Of a stretch of 19,778 nucleotides of DNA, positions 1 to 7,643 are shown one piece after another. The translations under genes and the position numbers were made by a program. The DNA is from JANMDU01 sp031388245 (lineage in GTDB: Bacteria > Pseudomonadota > Gammaproteobacteria > Burkholderiales > Burkholderiaceae_C). The notes below the pieces were generated by a model. That model saw only the letters and a program-made list of their open reading frames with translations, was not told the origin of the DNA and searched no databases. Position 1 is the first letter of the stretch, and each line of letters starts with the position of its first letter. The DNA lies in the NCBI GenBank assembly GCA_031388245.1, contig JANNED010000225.1, positions 1 to 19,778 of the forward strand, in the 5' to 3' direction.

Positions 1-100
1 CCCTAAAGAGCCGTTCAAGACCAGGACGTTGATAGGTCAGGTGTGGAAGCGCAGCAATGCGTTAAGCTAACTGATACTAATTGCTCGTGCGGCTTGACCC
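1..100 (+). rRNA. rrl: 23S ribosomal RNA, 3' end (partial)
   Basis: This is the last ~100 nt of a large-subunit rRNA, cut by the window start. It matches the conserved bacterial 3' end: the GACGTTGATAGG segment, GTGGAAGCGCAGCAATGCGTTAAGCTAA, then CTAATTGCTCGTGCGGCTTGACC. The mature end is estimated near 98-100 by comparison with the E. coli 3' end (GGCTTAACCTT). It is followed by a spacer and a 5S gene in the usual rrn order. Confidence 0.95.
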
Positions 101-261
101 TATAACTTTGACTGTGAAACAGATTAAAGTATTGCGGTTGACTGCAATCGAATATGCACGACACCAAGCAGTCACGTGTGTGATCTGTTGCTGATACAAC
201 TCTATGAATTGGTTGTCTTGATCGCTTAGCCAAAGCGGTAGATCAAGATGACGACAAGTTA
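101..261 (+). other. 23S-5S internal transcribed spacer with processing hairpin
   Basis: This is the non-coding spacer between the 23S and 5S rRNAs. It contains a clear hairpin: TCTTGATC at 216-223 pairs with GATCAAGA at 241-248, with an inner GCTT/AAGC extension at 224-227/233-236. Such a stem is a plausible RNase processing site in the precursor. No tRNA gene is present in this spacer. Confidence 0.6.
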
Positions 262-376
262 TGCCTGATGACCATAGCAAGTTGGTCCCACTCCTTCCCA
301 TCCCGAACAGGAAAGTGAAACGACTTAGCGCCGATGATAGTGCGGGTTCCCGTGTGAAAGTAGGACATTGTCAGGC
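262..376 (+). rRNA. rrf: 5S ribosomal RNA
   Basis: A complete 5S rRNA of about 115 nt. Helix I is visible: GCCTGA at 263-268 pairs with TCAGGC at 371-376. The internal landmarks TTGGTCCCACTCC, TCCCATCCCGAACAGG, AGTGAAACGAC and GCCGATGATAGTGCGGG are typical of betaproteobacterial 5S. It lies directly downstream of the 23S and just ahead of a strong terminator, so it is the last gene of this rrn operon. Exact ends are estimated to within a base or two. Confidence 0.95.
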
Positions 377-386
377 TATTATGCTG

Positions 387-422
387 AAAACGCCCACTCG
401 AAAGAGTGGGCGTTTTTCTTTT
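387..422 (+). terminator. rRNA operon intrinsic terminator
   Basis: A perfect 13-bp stem: AAAACGCCCACTC (387-399) and GAGTGGGCGTTTT (404-416) around a GAAA tetraloop (400-403), followed by a T-rich tract (413-422). This is a textbook rho-independent terminator about 10 nt after the 5S 3' end. The non-coding stretch that follows, 423-561, holds nothing else I can recognise. Confidence 0.93.
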
Positions 423-561
423 TGCAGAAGCGAAAATGATCAATGTGCAAAAGTAGGGTGAAACAAATGCAGTACTCTGCACATCAAACTTAGATCAATG
501 GCATGCCATCGCTTCATGACGATCACGTTGAATTCAGTCGACGCTGATTCATTCACACACA

Positions 562-1482
562 TCAATCTAAATTGATTATCACATCATCCGTCATTTGCGC
601 AGCTTTCGCTCGCTGCAAATCGACAAGCAAACTTTCAAACCAAGCTTCAAACACTTGATTGCTGAAAAATCTTTGGTGCAAGATGCCGAAATACGGTGTT
701 TGAAGCGTCCATTGGAACAGCTGCGAACGTTCGCAGCGTTGCCATTCGAGTAATTTATATTTCAGCAGCACTTTGGCACCATAGTGCGCGTGACGAATTG
801 GATCGTTCACGAATTTGGCCAAACGACTTCGCGCACGCGAAAGCGCTGAATCAATATCGCTGAAAACGACACCATGACCAGGTATCACCTTCAAGGGTGA
901 CAAACGCTCGATCAAATCCAGTGTGGCAGCGACTTCATCAAAGGCTCGTACGCCTTCAAGCTCCTGAAAAATCACGCCAAAGCCGTTTTCCCAAAGTGCA
1001 TCAGCAGAAATCAAGGTGCGAGATTGCGGTTCAAACAGCATCACCGAGTGAGGATCGTGACCGGGTGCCGCATGAATTTGCCAAAAATCATCTCCTAGCA
1101 ATACGGTTGTGCCAGGATGCAACACATCGTGATGTAAAAAACGTGGGCAAGATTGTCCTGTTGGCTCGTAAGACAGTGCTTGGACGTCCCAATGCGTCAC
1201 GTCGTTGGCATGTCCAGGTGGAATAGACAGCTGCGCAGCAGGATATTCTTCAAGCAATGAAGCATTTCCGCCACAATGATCGCTGTGCAAATGTGTATTG
1301 ATGATCGCATCTAACCGGCGGCGATGCAACACTGCGAGAAGCAAACTTCGTGTTTGAAGCGCATGCGTGCAGTAGCCGGTATCTACAACAGCCGTACGTT
1401 TGCCGTCAGTGAAAACAATATTGTTGCTAGAGAGCCAGCCGCGCTCTAGTACAGTCAACCCAGTAGGCAAGCCGTCAGGCAT
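562..1482 (-). CDS. Metallo-beta-lactamase-fold hydrolase
   Basis: A 306-aa MBL-fold hydrolase with a full dinuclear metal site: the HxHxDH motif in THLHSDHCGG (H64, H66, D68, H69), H142 in APGHDPHS, D161 in SADALWE and H203 in PGHG. This is the glyoxalase-II-like branch of the superfamily. The substrate cannot be read from sequence; hydrolysis of a thioester or other ester is possible. A ~100-residue C-terminal helical extension follows the core. I chose ATG 1482 because the 15 extra residues from an upstream TTG (1527) are encoded by a dispersed repeat (1510-1552). Neither start has a good Shine-Dalgarno. It follows fadD on the same strand, so co-transcription is possible. Confidence 0.85.
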   Translation of the reverse strand: MPDGLPTGLTVLERGWLSSNNIVFTDGKRTAVVDTGYCTHALQTRSLLLAVLHRRRLDAIINTHLHSDHCGGNASLLEEYPAAQLSIPPGHANDVTHWDVQALSYEPTGQSCPRFLHHDVLHPGTTVLLGDDFWQIHAAPGHDPHSVMLFEPQSRTLISADALWENGFGVIFQELEGVRAFDEVAATLDLIERLSPLKVIPGHGVVFSDIDSALSRARSRLAKFVNDPIRHAHYGAKVLLKYKLLEWQRCERSQLFQWTLQTPYFGILHQRFFSNQVFEAWFESLLVDLQRAKAAQMTDDVIINLD

Positions 1483-1509
1483 AACAATTAAAAGGAAAAG
1501 TGAATTTTG

Positions 1510-1552
1510 CCGGCATTGAATATGCAAAGTACGCTATAAAATTAATAGCAAT
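1510..1552 (-). repeat. 43-bp dispersed repeat, copy A
   Basis: Read on the minus strand, this starts ATTGCTATTAATTTTATAGC and ends ATGCCGG. It aligns without gaps to copies at 12062-12104 and 15119-15161. A small inverted repeat, GCTAT-N7-ATAGC, sits at its head. It lies between fadD and the MBL-fold gene and covers the TTG candidate start of the latter. Confidence 0.7.
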
Positions 1553-1567
1553 CCGTGAACCAAGCCA

Positions 1568-3280
1568 TCATTTGCTGCGCAATTCACGCCGCAAAATTTT
1601 GCCCACATTGGTCTTCGGCAAATCGTCTCGGAATTCAATGTACTTGGGAATCTTGTAGCCGGTGAGATTTTGGCGGCAGAAGCTCATGACTTGCTCTTCG
1701 GTCATGCCGGGATCGTTCTTCACCACAAACACTTTGATCGCTTCACCTTGCTTGGCATCAGCCACGCCCACCGCTGCGCATTCGACCACACCCGGACAGA
1801 GCGAAATCACGTTTTCCAATTCATTGGGGAAGACGTTGAAGCCGCTCACAATGATCATGTCTTTTTTGCGATCTACGATTTTTGTGTAACCGCGCTCATC
1901 CATGATGCCGATATCGCCGGTGCGCATGTAACCATCTGAGGTGAAGGCGGTTTTGTTTTCCTCAGGCTGGTTGTAGTAGCCCGCCATGATGTTAGGGCCT
2001 TTGATGCAAATCTCTCCTGATTGACCGAGCGCCAAGTTGTTGCCATCATCGTCTTTGATCGCCACGTAGATGCTGGGTAAGGGCAGGCCAATCGTGCCTG
2101 TGAATTCTTTGTTTGTCACGGGATTGTTCGTGCCAATCGCGCAAGTCTCGCTCATACCCCAGCCTTCGACCATGGGGCAGCCTGTGGCCTCGAACCAATG
2201 CTTTGCTGTGCCTTCAGAGGCAGCCATGCCGCCAGCTTGGGAAACGCGCAGCTGACTCCAATCCACGGTCTTGAATTGAGGATGTTGCAAGAGTGCATTG
2301 AACAAAGTGTTCACGGCGGGCAGCATATGAAAGGGCCGCTTCTTGAGCACATCGATGAATTTGCCAAAATCGCGCGGGTTGGGAATCATCGTCATGTGTG
2401 AGCCATTGCGAATGGCCAGCAGACTGAGGGTGAGCGCGAAGATGTGATAGAGCGGCAGTGCTGCAATGCTGTTGGTTTTGCTCACATCGCCAATGTCTTG
2501 AAGAGCGGGAGAAAACCATGCCTCGGCCTGCAATATGGCTGCGATGATGTTGCGATGCGTGAGCACGGCGCCTTTGGATAAACCGGTCGTGCCGCCGGTG
2601 TATTGCAAGAAAGCGATCGAATCGAGATTGGATTGCGAAGGTTTCAAGGGCTTGTTGGTGCCTTCAGCAATGGCCCGATTGAAAGGCGTGACGCTCAAGC
2701 CGCCATCAATTGGCAATTTATACGCTGGCACCATCTTAGCCAAGTGGCGCACAGCGAAGGTGAGCCATTGACCATACCAGAAGCCCAGCATATCGCCCAT
2801 GGAAGCCACGACAACTTCTTTGATTTGCGTGTTGCCGATGACCTCTTCGAGCGTGTGGCAGAAATTCTCCAAAATCACAATCGTCGTCGCACCAGAATCC
2901 TTGAGCTGATGCTCTAGCTCGCGCGGTGTGTAAAGCGGATTCACATTCACGCAGGTGTAGCCTGCGCGCAGCACGCCAGCCATCGTGACGGGGAACTGCG
3001 GAATATTGGGCAGCATGATGGCCACGCGCGAGCCGGCAGGTAGCGCACGGCTTTGCAGCCAAGCACCTAGCGCACTGGAGAAATCATCGAGTTGGCGATA
3101 GCTCATCCAGCGATCCATGCAGACCGAAAAGGGATTGGCGGCATTGCGTTTGAAGCTTTCTTCCAGCAGCTGCGACAGAGAATGGTATTGCTCAGGATGA
3201 ATATCGTGAACAACGCCCGGCGGATAGCTCTTGAGCCAGATGCGTTCTTGTGCTTCGGTAGCGGTATTGCCAGAGTGCAT
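1568..3280 (-). CDS. fadD: Long-chain fatty acid--CoA ligase
   Basis: A 570-aa ANL-superfamily enzyme that activates fatty acids to acyl-CoA through an acyl-adenylate, the entry step of beta-oxidation. Visible motifs are the P-loop YTGGTTGLSKG (227-237), GWGMSET (373-379), the FACS signature region YMRTGDIGIMDERGYTKIVDRKKD (split here as 451-474), and the C-terminal catalytic lysine K561 in TNVGKILRREL. Length fits FadD (E. coli about 560 aa). Start ATG 3280 is set by AGGAG 5 nt upstream (3286-3290); a GTG nine codons further up would place that site inside the coding region. It lies 87 bp after the FFLEELY-motif gene and before an MBL-fold hydrolase. Chain-length preference cannot be judged. 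Confidence 0.93.
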   Translation of the reverse strand: MHSGNTATEAQERIWLKSYPPGVVHDIHPEQYHSLSQLLEESFKRNAANPFSVCMDRWMSYRQLDDFSSALGAWLQSRALPAGSRVAIMLPNIPQFPVTMAGVLRAGYTCVNVNPLYTPRELEHQLKDSGATTIVILENFCHTLEEVIGNTQIKEVVVASMGDMLGFWYGQWLTFAVRHLAKMVPAYKLPIDGGLSVTPFNRAIAEGTNKPLKPSQSNLDSIAFLQYTGGTTGLSKGAVLTHRNIIAAILQAEAWFSPALQDIGDVSKTNSIAALPLYHIFALTLSLLAIRNGSHMTMIPNPRDFGKFIDVLKKRPFHMLPAVNTLFNALLQHPQFKTVDWSQLRVSQAGGMAASEGTAKHWFEATGCPMVEGWGMSETCAIGTNNPVTNKEFTGTIGLPLPSIYVAIKDDDGNNLALGQSGEICIKGPNIMAGYYNQPEENKTAFTSDGYMRTGDIGIMDERGYTKIVDRKKDMIIVSGFNVFPNELENVISLCPGVVECAAVGVADAKQGEAIKVFVVKNDPGMTEEQVMSFCRQNLTGYKIPKYIEFRDDLPKTNVGKILRRELRSK

Positions 3281-3367
3281 GGTGTCTCCTAGATAATCAT
3301 TGTTCACAGATTCTAGGGCAGGCCATGCGTGACGAATCTCAGTGATGTCCCGATGAGGAAAGACCGT

Positions 3368-4126
3368 TCACTGGGCCAAACTGTTGAGCCAAGCCGTTTC
3401 TCGCTGAACAATAGTGTCTAGAAAAAGCGGAACTTTACGTGCTTGGCCTAATTGGCCGAAGGTTTCAAAGCCACTTTCAAGAAACCGCTGTAGATCAGAA
3501 AGACCGGCGGCTGAGGCAGGCGCACGCATCATTTTTAGCATCAATCGAAGACCTGGCAGGCGGGTATGCCGATGCAATTGTTGCCCCAGCTCTTCGGTCG
3601 CGTTGAGTTGGGCTTGTCGTGCCAATGCATAAGTAGGCAGTTGCAGCAACACTTGCCAGAGCGATTTGTAGAGCGTTAAATCTAGCAGGGTATGCGGATG
3701 CAATCCTATCCAAGTCTGCGCCAAACATGCATCCAAGCTCTCTGAGAGGGCGTGTAATTGCGCAAGCAAAGTCGCTGTGTGAACCACGCTTTGCGGAAAA
3801 ATGCGCTCTAACGTGCTGGAAATTCGCACAAATTGGGCATCGCGCTGGCCAAACTCCTTATCGCCATAAAGCTCTTCCAAAAAGAAATTGGCTGCCGGCC
3901 CCATGTGGGGATCTCGCAGGATATCTGAGTAACTGTCCCGAAATCGTTGCGTTTGCCAACGCCGCAATTGCTGAGTGTGTGCGTGCAGACTGGCATGGCT
4001 CAACCGAGCGGCTCGCAGCTGTTCGACCACAGTCATGCTTTGCGCCATAGAGCCATAAGCCTGCAAGGGCTGCAAGATGGGCAAATGCTTGAGCAACTCA
4101 AGTGGCGGCGAGATCGGAGATTGCAT
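3368..4126 (-). CDS. FFLEELY motif protein, function unknown
   Basis: A 252-aa soluble, mostly helical protein containing FFLEELYG at residues 81-88. That motif gives its name to a family of unknown function that I recall from Burkholderiales and other proteobacteria. There is no signal peptide or membrane segment. The N-terminal half is rich in R, Q and H (HTQQLRRWQTQRFRDSY), and the C-terminal half is predicted helical with many L and A. The gene is tightly coupled to the hybrid kinase: the kinase stop reads TGATCATG, leaving 2 nt before this ATG. An overlapping TTG (4132) is also possible. No Shine-Dalgarno is evident, so translational coupling is likely. A role with the kinase or with downstream fadD is inference only. 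Confidence 0.85.
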   Translation of the reverse strand: MQSPISPPLELLKHLPILQPLQAYGSMAQSMTVVEQLRAARLSHASLHAHTQQLRRWQTQRFRDSYSDILRDPHMGPAANFFLEELYGDKEFGQRDAQFVRISSTLERIFPQSVVHTATLLAQLHALSESLDACLAQTWIGLHPHTLLDLTLYKSLWQVLLQLPTYALARQAQLNATEELGQQLHRHTRLPGLRLMLKMMRAPASAAGLSDLQRFLESGFETFGQLGQARKVPLFLDTIVQRETAWLNSLAQ

Positions 4127-4128
4127 GA

Positions 4129-7100
4129 TCAAATGCGTTGAGGCGGCAGGCTCTCAGGCTGCCATTCTTTCAGTGCACTCAATGTTGCATCGGTCAATGC
4201 ATCAATGTTGGCAATTTGAATCTCGACATCCTCTGGCCAACCAATGGTTTTACAAGCATGTTCGAGCAACGAGCAGGCATTGGACAGTGCCGTGGCCCCC
4301 ACGTTGGATGCCGCGCCTTTGAGCGCATGGGCGCGCAGGGATAACAAAGCTGCATCCGTGGTTGCAAGGCTGGCAAGGATATCGTCTCGGCGCGGGCCCG
4401 CATCCTGGATGAACAGGCTCATGATCTCGCGCGTCATGGTGTGCTCTGCGTCGTCAAATTCTTCAAACTGTTTCAGGCGATTCCAATCCATCAGCGGCGC
4501 TTGTGGCGATTGCGTGGCTAGATTTTTGAAGTCGGTATCGAGGTTTCCCGACAAAGAATCTGCATAGTTTGCTATCAAATCAGAAGCATCTGATGAATTG
4601 TTTGTCTCCGTCTTTGCATATTGTTCTAAGCAATTGGACAGTTCGTCGAGGTGCAATGGCTTGGCTAAAAAACCAATCATCCCCGCATCCAAGCATCGGC
4701 GGCGATCCTCCTCCAGCACAGAAGCTGTCAGCGCAATGATGGGCGGCGCAGCGCGGCCATGCGTCGAGATGATCAACCGCGCAGAGCTGTAGCCGTCCAT
4801 GTGGGGCATGTTGGCATCCATCAGCACGGCGGCAAACGGCTGGCCACCGGCTTGCAAAGAAGCTGCAACGCTGTCTGCAGCTTGCTGACCATCCATCACC
4901 GTGACGGCTTCATAGCCCAATTTGCGCAACATGCTCACAACCACTTTGATGTTGACTGGATTGTCATCGGCCACCAAGATCGTTTGATTTTTAGTCAGCA
5001 CCTGAGCGACTGGTTTTTGCGCCTCGGGCAAGGTATTGGCGTAAAGGATGCGTGCCAAAATATTGAACAGCTGAGCTTGGCGATAAGGCTTGAGCAATCG
5101 CCCTGCGAAGTGACGAGCATCTGGCTCCGCCGGCAACGTGCCGGAGGTAAGCAGCACGACAGGCATCTTGGGTTTGATTTTGTGCAGCGCCTGAGCCAGC
5201 ATCAAACCATCCATGTCTGGCATGTGCATATCCGAGACCAAGACATCCGCATCTCGCGACGAAAGCCAAGCCAGCGCATCGGCAGCTTTGTCGAAAGCCA
5301 CAGTGTTCATCTTCCAACGCTTGAGCTGCTTTTGCAAGATCTGAATGTTGACAGGCATGTCATCAACGATCACAGCCAGCCTTCCTTCGAGGCTTGCCAA
5401 TTCTAGGATGGATGTCTCGGATTGATCGGGCGCATCACTGAAATGCATCCTTGATGTGAACCAGAAAGTGGAGCCTTGGCCTTCTTCGGATTCCAGCCCA
5501 ACGCTCCCGCCCATCATCTCAGCCAAACGCTTGCAAATGGCAAGTCCCAAGCCTGTGCCGCCGTATTTACGGGTGGTGGAGGCATCAACTTGTGTGAACG
5601 ATTGAAACAGTGCAGATTGGCGATTTTTGGGAATGCCAATGCCGCTGTCTTTGACACGAAACTCTATCAAAGCGCCAGGCGCCGGTTGCCCATCGTGCAT
5701 GCGCTGCGGATCAAAATCTTCTTTGACATGCGCCGTGACAAAAATCTGCCCTTTGTCGGTGAATTTGATGGCGTTGCCCAAGAAGTTCAGCAAAATTTGC
5801 CGAAGTCGCGTGATGTCGCCACGCACCCAGGGCGGCACTTCATCACCCACATCGACCAGCAACTCAATGCCTTTTTCGCGCGCACGTGGCGCACCGATAT
5901 CGCAGGCTTCTTCAATCGCGCCTTGCACAGAAAGTGGCTCGCTTTCCAAATCGAGTTTGCCAGATTCTATTTTTGAGTAATCCAAAATATCGTTGATCAC
6001 GGCCAGCAGTTGATCGCTGGATACGCGCATGGTGTGCAAATAATCTTTTTGCTCATCGTTCAAGGGTGTATCGGCCATGAGAGTGGTCATGCCTACCACG
6101 CCGTTGAGCGGCGTACGGATCTCATGGCTCATCGTTGCCAAAAAGGATGCCTTGGCCTTCGCAGCGGCCAGCGCTTCTTCTCGTGATTCCTCCAATTGCA
6201 CTGTACGCAAAGCAACGCGATCCTCTAAATGCTCATTGGCCTCCAACAGCGCTTGTTTTTGCGATTCAATGGCGGCGCGATTGGCGTGGATCTCACGCGC
6301 ACTGTCGTGCAGAATTCGCGCTAGCTCGCGCACCTCAGTGATGCGCGCTTGCGATTGCAATGGCGGCACGCGACCTAGCCCCATGTCGGCCGCCGATTGC
6401 ATCAAGGTCTTGAAACGCAGAGAAGTTCGCCATGCCAGCAGGCCGGCAAGCAATGCGCCCAAAGCCACAACACAACCCATCAACACAACAGCCAGCTCAA
6501 AATTTTGTTGCACTTCTCTGGAAAAATCCAACTCTGGCGCGGCGACAATCAAGGTCAGCGGCAAACCAAGATGCTCTGCAAAAGGGCGCATCGAGACCAA
6601 AGTGTTGCCAACGGTGGTTTGGAGGCTTCCGTTGAAGCGCTCGCGTTGCACGGAATCGGTTTTGTATTGACCCACCAGATTTTGAAGCTTCTCATACACT
6701 TCGCGCTGGATCGGGTTGCCGCTGCGGGTGGGCTTTTGGCGCTCAAGCTTGCCGCCTTCTTCGGCAAACAAAGGGTCGCCTGCCGAAGTCGCCACAAGCT
6801 GGCCCGTGTCGTCCACAATAAAAGCCACGCCGCGTGAGGAGATGTTGATGATTTGCAAAGCTTCAGACAATTGCTTGAGATACAAATCTGCTGCAAACAC
6901 ACCCAATACCGTGCCATCGTCTTCAAACACAGGCTGTGCAACCGTGATCAGCAGTTGCTTTTTTGAAGCTGATAAATACACGGGTGTAAAAATTCGCTCG
7001 CGCTTGTTCACAGCTTGTGCATACCAGGGTCGCGTGCGTGGCTCATAGTTCTTGGTTTCGGCATCTAAGGGCTGGCTGCGATCCCCAGGCGCGGTACCAG

Positions 7101-7569
7101 AGAAGAATCGCCTGCCCTCATCGCCTTGTCGGCGAATCCCGATGCGAATCAGCCCAGTGCCACCGCGCGACATTTGTTCTACGCCATGAAAATCGCCTTT
7201 GTTGTTGCCAAAATACAGGTAGGGCACATCAGCGGCCATGCGTGTGAGCGAGACGGCGAGTTTTTCAAACTCTTCGGGCTGATTGATCAAGCGACGTGCC
7301 GTTTTGGTTTGTGCATCGCTGGGCGCAGGTGGGATCAGACCGTTGAGAATCAAGCCGGCCGTTTGCAATTGCACCTCAGCATCGGCTTGCACGCGTTGCA
7401 CCACATCGTTGATGATTTTTTGCGACAACTTGTCTACGGATTGCACATTGCTTTGGTAGAGCAGCCAGCCCACCAATACAGCGGGCAACACAGCAAATAC
7501 CAGCAACAAGCTCATCGACAAGCTGCGAACCGTCCAGCTCCAAGGCTGGGATGTGGTGGGCTGAGTCAT
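4129..7569 (-). CDS. Hybrid sensor histidine kinase, Cache-HisKA-HATPase-REC-REC-HPt
   Basis: A 1146-aa membrane phosphorelay kinase. Domains in order: TM1 about 18-38; a periplasmic double-Cache-like sensor about 44-350 (TRPWYAQAV, GVFAADLYLKQL); TM2 about 357-380; a HAMP-like stretch and coiled coil about 381-470; HisKA with H482 in SHEIRTPLNG; HATPase with N599, D641 in DSGIGIP and GGTGLGLAI (670-678); REC1 with D736/D737 and phospho-acceptor D780 (SDMHMPDMDG), K827; REC2 with D868/D869, acceptor D918 (LMDANMPHMDG), T948, K970; and a C-terminal HPt with H1081 in AHALKGAASNVGA. All phosphotransfer residues are present, so the full His-Asp-His relay looks competent. It resembles BarA/TorS-type kinases in layout. 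The upstream same-strand REC-cyclase gene, 74 bp away, is the obvious candidate partner. The signal is unknown; small organic acids or amino acids are usual for Cache domains. Confidence 0.93.
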   Translation of the reverse strand: MTQPTTSQPWSWTVRSLSMSLLLVFAVLPAVLVGWLLYQSNVQSVDKLSQKIINDVVQRVQADAEVQLQTAGLILNGLIPPAPSDAQTKTARRLINQPEEFEKLAVSLTRMAADVPYLYFGNNKGDFHGVEQMSRGGTGLIRIGIRRQGDEGRRFFSGTAPGDRSQPLDAETKNYEPRTRPWYAQAVNKRERIFTPVYLSASKKQLLITVAQPVFEDDGTVLGVFAADLYLKQLSEALQIINISSRGVAFIVDDTGQLVATSAGDPLFAEEGGKLERQKPTRSGNPIQREVYEKLQNLVGQYKTDSVQRERFNGSLQTTVGNTLVSMRPFAEHLGLPLTLIVAAPELDFSREVQQNFELAVVLMGCVVALGALLAGLLAWRTSLRFKTLMQSAADMGLGRVPPLQSQARITEVRELARILHDSAREIHANRAAIESQKQALLEANEHLEDRVALRTVQLEESREEALAAAKAKASFLATMSHEIRTPLNGVVGMTTLMADTPLNDEQKDYLHTMRVSSDQLLAVINDILDYSKIESGKLDLESEPLSVQGAIEEACDIGAPRAREKGIELLVDVGDEVPPWVRGDITRLRQILLNFLGNAIKFTDKGQIFVTAHVKEDFDPQRMHDGQPAPGALIEFRVKDSGIGIPKNRQSALFQSFTQVDASTTRKYGGTGLGLAICKRLAEMMGGSVGLESEEGQGSTFWFTSRMHFSDAPDQSETSILELASLEGRLAVIVDDMPVNIQILQKQLKRWKMNTVAFDKAADALAWLSSRDADVLVSDMHMPDMDGLMLAQALHKIKPKMPVVLLTSGTLPAEPDARHFAGRLLKPYRQAQLFNILARILYANTLPEAQKPVAQVLTKNQTILVADDNPVNIKVVVSMLRKLGYEAVTVMDGQQAADSVAASLQAGGQPFAAVLMDANMPHMDGYSSARLIISTHGRAAPPIIALTASVLEEDRRRCLDAGMIGFLAKPLHLDELSNCLEQYAKTETNNSSDASDLIANYADSLSGNLDTDFKNLATQSPQAPLMDWNRLKQFEEFDDAEHTMTREIMSLFIQDAGPRRDDILASLATTDAALLSLRAHALKGAASNVGATALSNACSLLEHACKTIGWPEDVEIQIANIDALTDATLSALKEWQPESLPPQRI

Positions 7570-7618
7570 GGATGTTCTTTCGCGCCAAAGGCAATCAAAA
7601 AATGTCAGGCACGGCTTG

Positions 7619-7642
7619 ATTCAATGGCAGATTCAATGGCAG
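7619..7642. repeat. Tandem 12-bp duplication
   Basis: ATTCAATGGCAG occurs twice head to tail (7619-7630 and 7631-7642), immediately after the stop codon of the REC-cyclase gene and in the short gap before the hybrid kinase. It is a simple duplication with no evident hairpin. Confidence 0.75.
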
Positions 7643-7643
7643 A

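Noticed and set aside
1483..1527. Upstream TTG start extending the MBL-fold protein by 15 residues
   Set aside because: The TTG and the first codons after it lie in a dispersed repeat, and the conserved family N-terminus starts at the ATG (1482).
4570..4588. Repeat-like TTGCTATCAAATCAGAAGC in the linker between REC2 and HPt of the hybrid kinase
   Set aside because: Only the head resembles the repeat (about 14 of 19 positions) and the tail is absent. The linker is low-complexity, so a chance match is likely.
4759..5406. A 215-codon plus-strand open frame inside the hybrid kinase gene
   Set aside because: It lies opposite the two receiver domains. Its H/Q/R-rich composition is typical of the complement of coding sequence, and no start signal is seen.
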